Source of the DNA: SZUA-35 sp964351995
Lineage (GTDB): Bacteria > Actinomycetota > Acidimicrobiia > Acidimicrobiales > SZUA-35
NCBI GenBank assembly: GCA_964351995.1
Contig: CAYGQE010000020.1
Span: 1-64,000, forward strand
Length of the DNA stretch: 64,000 nucleotides
Reading direction: 5' to 3'
Shown here: positions 33,666 through 42,949 of the stretch, piece after piece
Layout: each line of letters opens with the position of its first letter
Position numbering within the stretch: the first letter of the stretch is position 1
The notes under the pieces: generated by a model
What the model was told of the DNA's origin: nothing
The model's database searches: none
The model's input: only the letters and a program-made list of their open reading frames with translations
Made by a program: the position numbers and the translations under genes

Positions 33666-34960
33666 CCGACGCACCCCGTTCTCGAATCGCCGATCCTTCG
33701 CTTGCGCCCTCTGGCCATCAAGCCATCGAGTGGGCTCGTCGAAACTCACCTGTCCTCGACGGCTTCGTTCGCCAGAAAGTCAACGACGGCTCACTCCGGG
33801 GCAAGAAGGTCGCTGTTGTTGTCCACTTGGAAGCCAAAACCGCATTCCTGGCTACGGTGCTCGCCGACGCTGGCGCCACCGTGGTGGCGGCCGGGTCGAA
33901 CCCCTGGTCGACGCGAGACAACGTCGCCGCCGCCCTTGTCGAACGAGGCATCGAGGTCCACTCGACGCGCGGCTCGACCAACGAGATGTGGGAGGCCGAC
34001 CTCCTGCGGGTGGCCGACTCGAACCCCGACTACATCATCGACGACGGCGGCGAGCTGACGATTCGCATGGCTCGTGACAAACCCGAGCTCTACGCCCAGC
34101 TCAAGGGTGTGTCGGAAGAGACCACCACCGGTGTCGCTCGCCTCACCGAACTCGACCGGTTGGGGCGTCTCCCCATGCCCGTCGTTGCCGCCAACGACGC
34201 AGCGCTGAAGCACATGTTCGACAACCGCTTCGGCACCGGGCAGTCCACCGTCCAGGCCGTCCTCGCCCTCACCAATCTGCGGATGCCGGGCAAGCGAGTG
34301 GTCGTGGTCGGTTACGGCTGGGTTGGTCGTGGCATTGCCGCCTACGCCCATGCCATGGGCGCTCGGGTCACCGCCGTCGAGGTCGACCCCATCCGCGCCC
34401 TCGAAGCCCACAGCGACGGCCACGAAGTCGCCGATCTCAACACCGCACTCTCCACCGCCGACATCGCCATCACCGCCACCGGCGGCATCCGAGCCATCAC
34501 CACCCGCCACTTCGCTGCCCTCAAGCCCCATGCCGTGCTCGCCAACGCTGGCCACCACGATCACGAAGTCGATGTGCCGGCCTTCATTGCCGAGTCCGAT
34601 GCCATCGACGAGGTCAGGCCGGGCGTCACTCGCTACAAGCTCGGCGCCAAACCGGTCTACGTCTTGTCCGAAGGCGCTCTGGTGAACATCGCTGGCGGCC
34701 TCGGCCACCCGGTCGAGATCATGGATCTGTCGTTCTCGGTGCAGGCACTCGGCTGCCACCATTTGGCCAGCAACGACCTCGCCCCTGGCATCCACCAATT
34801 CCCCGCCGAACTCGACCGGGCGATCGCCACCGCCAAGCTGGCGTCGCGAGGCATCACCATCGATCACCTCACCGAGGACCAGACCGACACGCTGTCAGAG
34901 ATCCTCGATGCTGAAACGTTCCACTCGTGGGGCGCCGAACGAACACAGGGGAACCCGTGA
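33662..34960 (+). CDS. Adenosylhomocysteinase-like protein, paralogue 1
   Basis: A 432-residue SAH-hydrolase-family protein. Family catalytic positions are kept: H55 in VVVHLEAKTAFL, the Asp in YIIDDGGELT, the Glu in SEETTTGVARL, Lys/Asp in NDAALKHMFDN, and the His in NAGHHDHEVD (298/299). The NAD motif is VVVGYGWVGRGIA (217-222). It lacks the C-terminal Lys/Tyr tail with which true SAH hydrolases cover the neighbour's NAD, ending ETFHSWGAERTQGNP. It probably cleaves a thioether nucleoside or related compound. Coupled by GTGA overlaps to the transporter ATPase and to paralogue 2. Confidence 0.82.
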   Translation: MTDAPRSRIADPSLAPSGHQAIEWARRNSPVLDGFVRQKVNDGSLRGKKVAVVVHLEAKTAFLATVLADAGATVVAAGSNPWSTRDNVAAALVERGIEVHSTRGSTNEMWEADLLRVADSNPDYIIDDGGELTIRMARDKPELYAQLKGVSEETTTGVARLTELDRLGRLPMPVVAANDAALKHMFDNRFGTGQSTVQAVLALTNLRMPGKRVVVVGYGWVGRGIAAYAHAMGARVTAVEVDPIRALEAHSDGHEVADLNTALSTADIAITATGGIRAITTRHFAALKPHAVLANAGHHDHEVDVPAFIAESDAIDEVRPGVTRYKLGAKPVYVLSEGALVNIAGGLGHPVEIMDLSFSVQALGCHHLASNDLAPGIHQFPAELDRAIATAKLASRGITIDHLTEDQTDTLSEILDAETFHSWGAERTQGNP

Positions 34961-36183
34961 GTACGCCTGACACCGCCGTCGGCCGCAACATGATCGACTT
35001 CGCCGCCGACTTCATGCCGGCCCTTGCTGCTGCCACCGACGTCGTCCGTTCCCAAGGCCGCCTCGACGGGGTGCGGGTTGGCGTTGCGCTCACCCTCGAA
35101 CCGAAGACGGCCTGTCTTGTCGAGGCGATTGCATCGCTCGGTGCCGACGTTGCCGTGCTCGGCTCGTCGAACTCGACCAAGCCCGCCGTCGCCGCGGCCC
35201 TCGCCGAGACAGGCGTGAAGGTGTTTGCGGAAAAGGGCAGCTCGCGCGAACGCTCGGCAGAACTGCGCGAAGCCTTCATCGACCATCACCCCGAGTTCCT
35301 CATCGACGATGGCGCCTTCAATGTCCGCCGGATCCACGAGCACCGCCGTGATGCCTTGCCGACGCTTCGAGGTGTCGCTGAAGAGACCACCAGCGGCGTT
35401 CGTCCGCTTCGCAACATGGCAGCCGCCGGACAGCTCGAAGTTCCGTGCCTGGCCGTCAACGACGCTCGCACCAAGCTGTTGTTCGACAACATCTACGGCA
35501 CCGGTCAATCAGTGATCATGGCCATCCTCGACTCGACCAATCTGCAGATGCAGGGCAAGGTCGTCGTCGTGGTCGGCTACGGCAAGGTGGGCCGGGGCAT
35601 CACGTCGATGGCCCGTGGCCTCGGCGCTCGAGTGATCGTCACCGAGATCGACCCCGTCGAGGCCCTCGCCGCCCATCACGACGGGTTTGCTGTTGCTCCG
35701 CTGATGGACGCCGTCACAGATGCCGACATCGTCATCACCGCATCCGGCATCGGCCACTCACTGATCGCTGATCACGTGGCCGCGATGAAGGACGGCGCCA
35801 TCATCGCCGTCGGCGGTGCTGGTCCTCCCGAGTTCGACCCGAGCATGTTGGGCTCGCTCACCGAGCCCCTCGAGTGGGGCGAAACCGTGCGAGAGAACAT
35901 CCAAGAACTCAAGGTGCCGGGCGGCAACACCGTGTTCGTGATCGCCAACGGATACTGCGCCAACACCTCGGCCGGTGAAGGCAATCCGATCGAAGTGATG
36001 GACCTCTCGCTCGCCCTGCAGATGCGGGCCATCGACTACCTCGCTGCAACCCAGCTTCCGGTCGGGGTGCACTTGCTGCCCAAAGAGATCGACGACGACG
36101 TCGCTGCGAGCCAGCTCGCTGCCGCTGGCTTGGCCATCGACTCCCCATCGACGGCACAGATCAATGCGGCGCAAGCCTGGTGA
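34957..36183 (+). CDS. Adenosylhomocysteinase-like protein, paralogue 2
   Basis: A 408-residue relative of the preceding gene. The SAHH positions Asp (FLIDDGAFNV), Glu (AEETTSGVRPL) and Lys/Asp (NDARTKLLFDN) remain, and the NAD motif is VVVGYGKVGRGIT. But the first histidine is replaced (VALTLEPKTACL, His to Thr) and the late histidine region reads VGGAGPPEFDPSM with no His. It also lacks the C-terminal tail. It may form a heteromer with paralogue 1 or catalyse only part of the reaction. Start GTG 34957 overlaps the previous stop; the stop overlaps the amidohydrolase start. Confidence 0.8.
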   Translation: MSTPDTAVGRNMIDFAADFMPALAAATDVVRSQGRLDGVRVGVALTLEPKTACLVEAIASLGADVAVLGSSNSTKPAVAAALAETGVKVFAEKGSSRERSAELREAFIDHHPEFLIDDGAFNVRRIHEHRRDALPTLRGVAEETTSGVRPLRNMAAAGQLEVPCLAVNDARTKLLFDNIYGTGQSVIMAILDSTNLQMQGKVVVVVGYGKVGRGITSMARGLGARVIVTEIDPVEALAAHHDGFAVAPLMDAVTDADIVITASGIGHSLIADHVAAMKDGAIIAVGGAGPPEFDPSMLGSLTEPLEWGETVRENIQELKVPGGNTVFVIANGYCANTSAGEGNPIEVMDLSLALQMRAIDYLAATQLPVGVHLLPKEIDDDVAASQLAAAGLAIDSPSTAQINAAQAW

Positions 36184-37454
36184 CCCAGTCCACTTCCGCA
36201 ATGACCGAGATCCACACCGCTGACCTCATTGCTCCGGTCACGACCCCGCCCGTTGCTGACGGCGCGGTTGCGGTGTCCGACGGGCTGATCACCGCCGTTG
36301 GTTCCGCTCACGACATCATCGCCGCCCATCCAAGCGCCACGATCACCCGCTGGTCAGGCCTCCTCATTCCGGGCCTGGTCAACGCCCACACCCACCTGCA
36401 ATACACCTCGTTCGCTGCCGTAGGTGCCAAGCCGTTCGAGGACTACACCGCCTGGTCGGTCCGCTTCGTCGAGGAGTACGACCAGCGAGGCAACGACGAC
36501 TGGACCATCCCCTACCTCGCCGGCGTCGAGCAGATGGTGGCCAACGGCATCACGGCCATCGGCGACATCGTCACCGACTTCGAGTGCCGCGACATCCTTC
36601 ACGAGCTCGGCATTCCCGGTGTTGCCTACCTCGAGCTGATCGGCATCGACCTCGAGGATTGGGAGGGCGGGGTCGGCGAACATCTTCGTCATGCCGTGGC
36701 CCAGGGCAAGCGGTCAACAACGAACCATGTCGGCATCTCGCCACACGCCCCCTACTCGATCGATGCCCCGGTACTCACGAAGATGGCCGAGCTCGCTCGT
36801 GAGCTCGATGTCCGTCTCCACATTCACGTGGCCGAGTCCGACGGCGAAGACGAGCTGTATCGAACCGGCACCGGCTCGCTCGCCGAACGGTTGAAGGTCG
36901 TTGCGACCAGAAGGGTCGCCGTGCTGGAAGACGGCGGCGCTGGCCTCGGCACGGGTGCGTATGTGCAATCGCTCGACGTGCTCGGCCCGACGTGTCACAT
37001 CGCGCACGGCGTCTATCTCGGCGCCGAGGGCCGATCCATCATGGCGGACGAAGGAACGCTGGTGGCGTTGTGCCCGCGATCCAACCACATCGTCGGCGTC
37101 GCTCACCCACCGGTTGCCGACTTCCTACGCGAGCACGTGCCGTTCGCCATCGGCACCGACTCACTGGGATCGTCGCCCTCCCTTGATCTGCTCGATGACG
37201 TCGCCGAGCTCCGTCGACTGGCGCTGGCCGACGGCTTCGACGAAGCAGACCTCGACGACCGCTTGCTTCGAGCAGCAACACTCAACGGAGCGCGAGCACT
37301 CGGCCTCGACGCCGTTCTGGGTTCCCTCGATGTCGGGAAACGGGCTGATCTCGCTGTTTTCGACGTCACCGCTGTGAATGAACTGACTCGGTTGGGTGCC
37401 GGCCGGTGCGCCGCAACGATCATCGGTGGGATCATCCGCCACCAATCGCGCTGA
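36180..37454 (+). CDS. Amidohydrolase, SAH/MTA/adenosine deaminase-like
   Basis: A 424-residue member of the ATZ/TRZ-type amidohydrolase family, which includes S-adenosylhomocysteine, methylthioadenosine and chlorohydrolase-type deaminases. Metal ligands are visible: HTH in GLVNAHTHLQYT, His in LHIHVAESDGED, and Asp in FAIGTDSLGSSPSL; a catalytic His is in CHIAHGVYL. Operon context with SAHH-like proteins suggests deamination of an adenine-bearing thioether to an inosine form before cleavage, but this is inference. Starts at GTG 36180 overlapping the previous TGA; last gene of the operon. Confidence 0.85.
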   Translation: MTQSTSAMTEIHTADLIAPVTTPPVADGAVAVSDGLITAVGSAHDIIAAHPSATITRWSGLLIPGLVNAHTHLQYTSFAAVGAKPFEDYTAWSVRFVEEYDQRGNDDWTIPYLAGVEQMVANGITAIGDIVTDFECRDILHELGIPGVAYLELIGIDLEDWEGGVGEHLRHAVAQGKRSTTNHVGISPHAPYSIDAPVLTKMAELARELDVRLHIHVAESDGEDELYRTGTGSLAERLKVVATRRVAVLEDGGAGLGTGAYVQSLDVLGPTCHIAHGVYLGAEGRSIMADEGTLVALCPRSNHIVGVAHPPVADFLREHVPFAIGTDSLGSSPSLDLLDDVAELRRLALADGFDEADLDDRLLRAATLNGARALGLDAVLGSLDVGKRADLAVFDVTAVNELTRLGAGRCAATIIGGIIRHQSR

Positions 37455-37527
37455 AATAGTTCAAATCTTCGCGACTTCTTCGGTGACGACTCGTCAGTAT
37501 CGGTACCGCCCGACCGAAGGATTCACG

Positions 37528-37767
37528 ATGAGCAACCAGATGTCCAAGACCAGCACACGTCGCGCCCTCCACGCGTACGTCTCCGATGACGCTCATGATG
37601 CCTGGCACGATTTCGCCGCCGAGAACGGCGTCACTGTCAGTGCGCTCTTGGAAGCTCTGACCCCGCACCTGCAGACCGAACGCGGCGCGGCCACACTCGA
37701 GTCAGCGTGGGAAGACTCGATCAAGGCCGCCCGAGCCGTTGATGCCGCACGCCGGCGTCGCTCCTGA
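37528..37767 (+). CDS. Small protein, possible ribbon-helix-helix-like
   Basis: A 79-residue protein from ATG 37528. The segment TRRALHAYVSDDAHDAWHDF then AENGVTVSALLEAL has the strand-helix-helix pattern of RHH-like DNA-binding or antitoxin proteins, followed by a charged C-terminal helix ending AARRRRS. No partner toxin is recognised next to it. It lies 73 bases after the amidohydrolase with its own leader. Not recognised with certainty. Confidence 0.5.
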   Translation: MSNQMSKTSTRRALHAYVSDDAHDAWHDFAAENGVTVSALLEALTPHLQTERGAATLESAWEDSIKAARAVDAARRRRS

Positions 37768-37940
37768 GAGAACGCAAACTTCTCAGTTCTCACGATCTGC
37801 GGCCTCGATCATGACCTTGGCTCGGGCGTGCCCGGTCATGCACATCCAGGGCTTCACCCAGCAGCAGGTGAGCTACGCCACAGAAGACGCTGACGTCGAT
37901 GCGCTGTTCGCTCGATTCGCCACTGAGCATGCACCCAGTG

Positions 37941-38531
37941 TCAATCTTGCTCGCTGATGGCCACGTGCATTGCCATGTTGGGCACGTCCTTCAGGCCGAG
38001 TTCCTTGCGCAATGCCACGAGCGCATCGAGGTCTGACCCTTCGATCGCCAGGGTTCGTAGGGTCTCGTCTGAGCCTTCGATCTCGACGTCGGTGACCTCC
38101 GCTCGCAACTGACCAATGCGGTACCGCCGGCGATCCTTGGAAACGAACACGACACGAGCCACGTCGTCTTCCAGCTTGGCTGCAGCTGTTTCGATGTCGA
38201 AGCTCTTGCTCTTGCCTCGATCGAGACGAAGCTCAGCGAACAGCTCGTCGAACGGGGCGGGCACGCCATCGGCTTTCTTGTACCAATCCGAGGTCCAGCT
38301 CTCGAAGCCTTGCTTCTCGGCGATCAGCTGTTTCACCTTCATCGACCGGTCTCGGACCTTGGCGTTGAACGCCATGTCGTCGACCAGCAGATAGCAATCG
38401 TCGTACTGCTCGCGAGAAACGCTCGTGGCCATCTTGGCCAGCATTTTTCGAGCCTTCGGGTACTCACCCCAGACTCGGTACTCGTAGTGAGTGTCGAGCG
38501 AAGCATCTGGAGCTGATTGGACCTTTGGCAT
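37941..38531 (-). CDS. Hypothetical protein, CYTH-like
   Basis: A 196-residue soluble protein I cannot place firmly. Charged, beta-rich segments (HYEYRVWGEYPKARKML, LLVDDMAFNAKVRDRSMKVK, EVTDVEIEGSDETLRTLAIE) resemble the barrel strands of CYTH phosphohydrolase-type proteins, but the ExExK motif at the start is not canonical. ATG 38531 is preferred over an upstream codon at 38567 because the sequence from MPKVQSAPD looks like a natural N-terminus. Convergent with the small gene at 37528. Confidence 0.45.
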   Translation of the reverse strand: MPKVQSAPDASLDTHYEYRVWGEYPKARKMLAKMATSVSREQYDDCYLLVDDMAFNAKVRDRSMKVKQLIAEKQGFESWTSDWYKKADGVPAPFDELFAELRLDRGKSKSFDIETAAAKLEDDVARVVFVSKDRRRYRIGQLRAEVTDVEIEGSDETLRTLAIEGSDLDALVALRKELGLKDVPNMAMHVAISEQD

Positions 38532-38622
38532 ACCGCATCTCTCTTCCGCTGACGCGAAGCCGAGCACTCACTTTAGGCCGGGCTCGATCGACTCCCGGGG
38601 CATCCCAAAGCCACAAAAAGAA

Positions 38623-39822
38623 CTAGTAACTACTGCGAATCAACGTCATCTCTGCCTTCATCATCGGCACACGCACGTGCAAACCTGACATCCGGCTCTC
38701 GATCCGTGCGTTGTCGATGCCGTGCACGTCCCACATTCGTGGCTCGGCTCCCACCACTCGGAACGACGTGAATCTTGTCGGATCCTCGACACTCGGCGCC
38801 AACCCGAGATGCAGGTTGCCGTCGATCCACTCCGCCCGATCGAGGGCCATGTTCGCGACGTCGACATCGACCACCTGCGGGCACACATCGAGCGGAGCTG
38901 CCGATAACCGTTCCCACGCTCGGAGACCACCAGCCTCGGCCGTCGCAAGGATGGCGTTCAACCGACCTCGCGGGTGAGGCTCGCCCAACCCCATTCCCCA
39001 AGTGAATTCGCCATCGTTCCATGTCGGTTCACACGATGCTTCGATGGCGCTGGCAAGGCGCTGCTCGAGTTCGGTCATGCCCCACTCCCTGGCCAGGATC
39101 AGCGCCGAGCCGAGGGCGGCTGGCAACGGCGGTCGCAACTCACCATCGAGCCCGGCCGAAGCACGTGCTGCTTCGAACAGTCGGCGAGCATCGGCCGGAT
39201 ACTGCGACGCAGCCAGGAACAATGCGCTGATCGGCCACACCCCATCGACTGCGGCGAGTGTTTCCTCCCACACCGGATCGAACGATCGCTGATGCCAACC
39301 GGAACCGTGTCGGCTGTCGTGGAGTCTCAGACCCAGGCCGGCAGCGGCCAGTCCGACCAACAAGCCAGGTTCTCGGTGGGCCGATGATTGATCGAGTGAA
39401 GCGGCTACCTGTTCGGCCATGTCGGTGTGCATCGTGTCGCTCACACCCGATGGGTCGACCATGGAACGCACTCCCAGCAGCACCAGCATCGAGACGTTGG
39501 GGTCAGCAGCCGATGCGTCGCTCGTGGCGCCGGTGTCATGCATGGCCCACCAACCGGTGTGCCGTTCAACGAGTTGGTCGAGCACCGCCACGTACGGCTC
39601 GATCCATGCCGGCGTGATGTGCGCCATCAGCCCCATCGCGTAGGAGGAGTCGACCAAGTCCATGTGACGGCCGCCCGCCATCGGTGCATCGCCTGCTGCA
39701 TCTGCTGAGGACTCGCCGTCCCAGTGAGGATGCGGATGCCCGAACTCGCTCCAGTTGTCTTCGGTGTGCGCCTTGCGATGGAGGTAGCGCAGCCAGCCGA
39801 TCGAACGGTCGGACAGCCTCAC
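38623..39822 (-). CDS. Linalool dehydratase/isomerase-like alpha-barrel protein
   Basis: A 399-residue cytosolic protein with a helical repeat pattern. The order YAMGLMAHITPAWIEPYVAV, then WWAMHDTGATSDASAADPNV, then AALGSALILAREWGMTELEQ and GEPHPRGRLNAIL parallels the (alpha/alpha) barrel of linalool dehydratase/isomerase and LDI-domain proteins. Their active-site residues cannot be checked by eye, so the function is uncertain. ATGA overlap with an acyl-CoA dehydrogenase upstream shows it is part of a catabolic operon. It could instead be another alpha-toroid enzyme. Confidence 0.45.
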   Translation of the reverse strand: MRLSDRSIGWLRYLHRKAHTEDNWSEFGHPHPHWDGESSADAAGDAPMAGGRHMDLVDSSYAMGLMAHITPAWIEPYVAVLDQLVERHTGWWAMHDTGATSDASAADPNVSMLVLLGVRSMVDPSGVSDTMHTDMAEQVAASLDQSSAHREPGLLVGLAAAGLGLRLHDSRHGSGWHQRSFDPVWEETLAAVDGVWPISALFLAASQYPADARRLFEAARASAGLDGELRPPLPAALGSALILAREWGMTELEQRLASAIEASCEPTWNDGEFTWGMGLGEPHPRGRLNAILATAEAGGLRAWERLSAAPLDVCPQVVDVDVANMALDRAEWIDGNLHLGLAPSVEDPTRFTSFRVVGAEPRMWDVHGIDNARIESRMSGLHVRVPMMKAEMTLIRSSY

Positions 39823-41066
39823 GGGGCAGTGCTCTCACTGGAAGTGCCCTCGCGTGCCACTGCCTGGCGGCGGAGCTCGCGGCGAGCGATGGCCATCAAG
39901 TGCACTTCGTCTGGGCCGTCGGCGATGCGCAACGAACGCAGCTGCGCATACATGCGGGCCAGCGGGGTGTCATCGGAGACACCGGCCGCCCCGAACACCT
40001 GGATGGCCCGGTCGATGACCGTGGTCGCAGTGCGCATCACCTGGACCTTGATCACCGACATCTCTGGGGCCGCAGCCTTGTCGCCCTCGGCGTCCATGAC
40101 CGACGCAGTACGAAGGGTGAGGAGCCGCGCGGCATCGATGTCGATCCTCGCCTCGGCGATCCAATCTTGGATGTTTGCCCGGCTGGCTACGGTCTGGCCG
40201 AAGGTGGAGCGGGCTTCGGCTCGCTCGCACATGAGCGACAGCGCCTGCTCGGCAACGCCGATCGTGCGCATGCAGTGCTGCACGCGAGCCGGACCGAGCC
40301 GAGCCTGGCCGATGGCGAACCCGCCGCCGACCTCGCCTAGCAACGCATCCGCGGGCACCCGCACGTTGTCGAAGGCGAGTTCGCAGTGCCCGTTCGCGTC
40401 GAGGTAGCCGAACTTCGAGAGGTTGCGCACGACGGAGAAGCCCGGGGCATCTGTCGGCACGATGAATTGGCTCTGACGGTGGTGGCGGGGGCCGTCGGGA
40501 TCGGTGGCGGCGACAGCGATCACGAACGCACAGTTGGGGTGGAGGACGCCGCTGATCCACCACTTGCGACCGTTCAGCACCCAGTCGTCACCGTCTTGCA
40601 CCGCCGACATCGAGATGTTCGCAGCATCAGACGACGGCACGTGGGGCTCGGTCATTGCGAAGGCCGAGCGAATCGTGCCGTCGAGTTGTGGCTCGAGCCA
40701 GCGGCCCCGCTGCTCGTCGCTGGCGTAGATGGCCAGGGCGTCGCCGTTCACACTGGTTGGGGCATCGCAGTTGGTGGCTTCCTGCGCATCGGAGCACGTG
40801 CCCAGCACCTCTGCCAGCGGCGCGTACTCGACCATCGACAAGGCCGGTCCGTAGCGAGGGTCACGCACACACAAGTTCCACAAACCAGCGGCCTTCGCCA
40901 AGGCCTTCAGGGCTTCCATCGTGGGTGGTTGACGATCAGGAACCTGCTCGCGCTCCGCTTCGATCGCCGCCTCGGCCGGGCGCACCTCCTCGTCGATGAA
41001 GGTTTGGAGGTCGACAATTCGCTGCGCCGTCGCTGCACTGATACCGAACATCGAAGTCGCTGTCAC
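39819..41066 (-). CDS. Acyl-CoA dehydrogenase (ACAD10/11-like)
   Basis: A 415-residue flavin acyl-CoA dehydrogenase. FAMTEPHVPSSDAANI is the flavin-contact motif, NGRKWWISGVLHPNCAF the second, and AIQVFGAAGVSDDTPLARM then LRIADGPDEVHLMAIAR near the C-terminus, with the Glu of GPDEVH at the usual end motif of this subgroup. GLGPA-type ARxGPARVQHCMRTIGVAEQ is also typical. It probably oxidises a branched or alicyclic acyl-CoA. Divergent from the LLM gene at 41123; coupled to the LDI-like gene. Confidence 0.88.
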   Translation of the reverse strand: MTATSMFGISAATAQRIVDLQTFIDEEVRPAEAAIEAEREQVPDRQPPTMEALKALAKAAGLWNLCVRDPRYGPALSMVEYAPLAEVLGTCSDAQEATNCDAPTSVNGDALAIYASDEQRGRWLEPQLDGTIRSAFAMTEPHVPSSDAANISMSAVQDGDDWVLNGRKWWISGVLHPNCAFVIAVAATDPDGPRHHRQSQFIVPTDAPGFSVVRNLSKFGYLDANGHCELAFDNVRVPADALLGEVGGGFAIGQARLGPARVQHCMRTIGVAEQALSLMCERAEARSTFGQTVASRANIQDWIAEARIDIDAARLLTLRTASVMDAEGDKAAAPEMSVIKVQVMRTATTVIDRAIQVFGAAGVSDDTPLARMYAQLRSLRIADGPDEVHLMAIARRELRRQAVAREGTSSESTAP

Positions 41067-41122
41067 CGGCGAGACAGTAGAGCCACTCGAACGGAGAGAC
41101 CAGGCGATGTAGCGTGCGCGAC

Positions 41123-42151
41123 ATGGACATCGATCTCATGACTGGCGCCTCGACCTGGGCCGACTCAGCCGACCTCGCCCGCAAACTCCAGGGCGCCGGC
41201 TTCTCCGGCATGCTCTACACCGAGACCACCCAGGTTCCCTGGATGCAGATCGCTGCCGCCGCGTCAGCTGCGCCGGACCTCTTCTTCACCACTGGCATTG
41301 CCGTTGCCTTCCCCCGCAGCCCGATGGTGTCGGCCGCCGTTGCCTGGGAGATCGCCGAAAACACCGGCGGCCGCTTCCGCCTGGGTCTGGGTAGCCAGGT
41401 CAAGGCCCACGTCACTCGGCGCTACAGCTCGGAGTTCGACCAACCAGCCGCCCGCATGCGGGACTACGTACTCGCGGTGAAGGCGTGTTGGCGAGCCTTC
41501 GGTCGCGAGGAACGTCTGGCCCACGAAGGCGACTTCTACAACCTGAGCCTCCTGCCGCCGGACTGGGCTCCCAGGCCTCACGACCACCCGATGAAGGTCG
41601 ACATCTCTGCCGTCGGGCCGATCATGACCAGGGTCGCCGGTGAAGTCGCCGACGGCATCCACGTCCACCCGCTTCACTCCATGCACTACATCGAGAACCG
41701 ATTGCTGCCCGATGTGGCCAAGGGCGCAGCGAGGTCCGGCCGAGACACCAGCGAGATCGATCTCATCATCCCGGTCTTCGCTTGCCCCGGCGACACGCCG
41801 GAGGAACGAGCGCCCTACGTCGACATCGCGAAGCGCCAGATCGCGTTCTACGGCAGCACGCCGAACTATGCGTTCCAGTTCGACGATCTCGGCTTCGAAG
41901 GAACCACTGCGAAGATCAGAGCCAAGATGAAGGCTGGCGAGCTCGACACCCTTGGCGAGCTGATCACCGACGAGATGTTCGAGGCCTACGGCTTGGCCGC
42001 TTCGTGGGACGACATGGCCGACAAGCTGATCGAGCGCTATGCCGGGACCGCATCCCGAGTCGTGATGTATCTCGGTGAACGGTCGATGCGCACCGACCCC
42101 TCCCACCTGGCCAAGTGGGGCGAGATCGCCTCAGCAGTCCGAGCCGTATGA
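41123..42151 (+). CDS. F420-dependent LLM oxidoreductase (TIGR03617-like)
   Basis: A 342-residue luciferase-like TIM barrel of the F420 type. DLMTGASTWADSADLARKLQ, TGIAVAFPRSPMVSAAVAW and GRFRLGLGSQVKAHVTRRY match the group of predicted F420-dependent oxidoreductases with unknown substrates. The motif LGLGSQ lies where the cofactor isoalloxazine packs. ATG 41123 is preferred to a GTG at 41114. ATGA overlap with the following SDR indicates joint action in a catabolic step. Confidence 0.85.
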   Translation: MDIDLMTGASTWADSADLARKLQGAGFSGMLYTETTQVPWMQIAAAASAAPDLFFTTGIAVAFPRSPMVSAAVAWEIAENTGGRFRLGLGSQVKAHVTRRYSSEFDQPAARMRDYVLAVKACWRAFGREERLAHEGDFYNLSLLPPDWAPRPHDHPMKVDISAVGPIMTRVAGEVADGIHVHPLHSMHYIENRLLPDVAKGAARSGRDTSEIDLIIPVFACPGDTPEERAPYVDIAKRQIAFYGSTPNYAFQFDDLGFEGTTAKIRAKMKAGELDTLGELITDEMFEAYGLAASWDDMADKLIERYAGTASRVVMYLGERSMRTDPSHLAKWGEIASAVRAV

Positions 42152-42918
42152 CCACGCCAGATTCAGCGGCACGAACGGCACTGGTCACCGGCGGGGCCAG
42201 CGGCATCGGCCACGCCACGTGCTTGGCCCTCGCCTCAGCAGGTCGACGGGTTGCCGTTGCAGACATCAACGCCGACGGAGCGGTCGCCACCGCCGAAGCG
42301 ATCAACGCAGCGGGCGGCACTGCCATTGCGATCACGATGGACATCACCAGCGCAGCATCGGTCACCGACGGATGCCTCGAGGCCATCGACCGGCTCGGCG
42401 AGATCGACATCCTCGTCAACGTCGCAGGCTGGGACGAATTCAAGAAGTTCGTCGACACCGACGAGGACTTCTGGGACCGCATCATCGACATCAACTTCAA
42501 GGGCATGATGCGGACCACCCACTTCTGTGTCCCTCGAATGATCGAGAACGGCTGGGGCCGAATTGTCAACATCGCGTCTGACGCCGGACGGGTTGGGTCG
42601 TCGCTCGAGGCCGTCTACTCCGGGGCCAAGGGAGGCACCATCGCCTTCAGCAAAACATTGGCTCGCGAGGTGGCCAGGAAGGGCATCACCGTCAACGTCG
42701 TTTGCCCGGGTCCGACCGACACACCGCTGCTCGGCGCAATCATCGGCGACGGAGACGACAGCGAACGGGTCATCAAGGCAATGGCGGGCGCGACCGCGAT
42801 GAAGAGACTGGGCACTGCGGCAGAAGTTGCGCCTGCCATCGTCTACTTCGCCTCGGAAGAAGCCGGTTTCACCACCGGACAGACCCTGTCGGTGTCCGGC
42901 GGCCTCACGATGGCTTGA
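42148..42918 (+). CDS. SDR, 2-hydroxycyclohexanecarboxyl-CoA dehydrogenase-like
   Basis: A 256-residue classical SDR: cofactor motif VTGGASGIGHAT, NVAGWDEFKKFVDTDEDFW (BadH-like after the NAG position), catalytic Ser in VNIASDAGRVG and YSGAKGGTIAFS. The NxGWD plus FWDRIIDINFKG pattern resembles hydroxyacyl-CoA dehydrogenases of alicyclic acid degradation. AVADIN at strand two indicates NAD(H). It is coupled to the LLM gene upstream and 31 bases before the sulfatase. Confidence 0.83.
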   Translation: MTTPDSAARTALVTGGASGIGHATCLALASAGRRVAVADINADGAVATAEAINAAGGTAIAITMDITSAASVTDGCLEAIDRLGEIDILVNVAGWDEFKKFVDTDEDFWDRIIDINFKGMMRTTHFCVPRMIENGWGRIVNIASDAGRVGSSLEAVYSGAKGGTIAFSKTLAREVARKGITVNVVCPGPTDTPLLGAIIGDGDDSERVIKAMAGATAMKRLGTAAEVAPAIVYFASEEAGFTTGQTLSVSGGLTMA

Positions 42919-42949
42919 TTGGATCCGGCGACTCGACCAACATCGCCTC

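Noticed and set aside
37811..37957. 48-codon plus-strand frame with several methionines
   Set aside because: It overlaps the 3' end of the gene at 37941, has no clear ribosome site and no recognisable motif.
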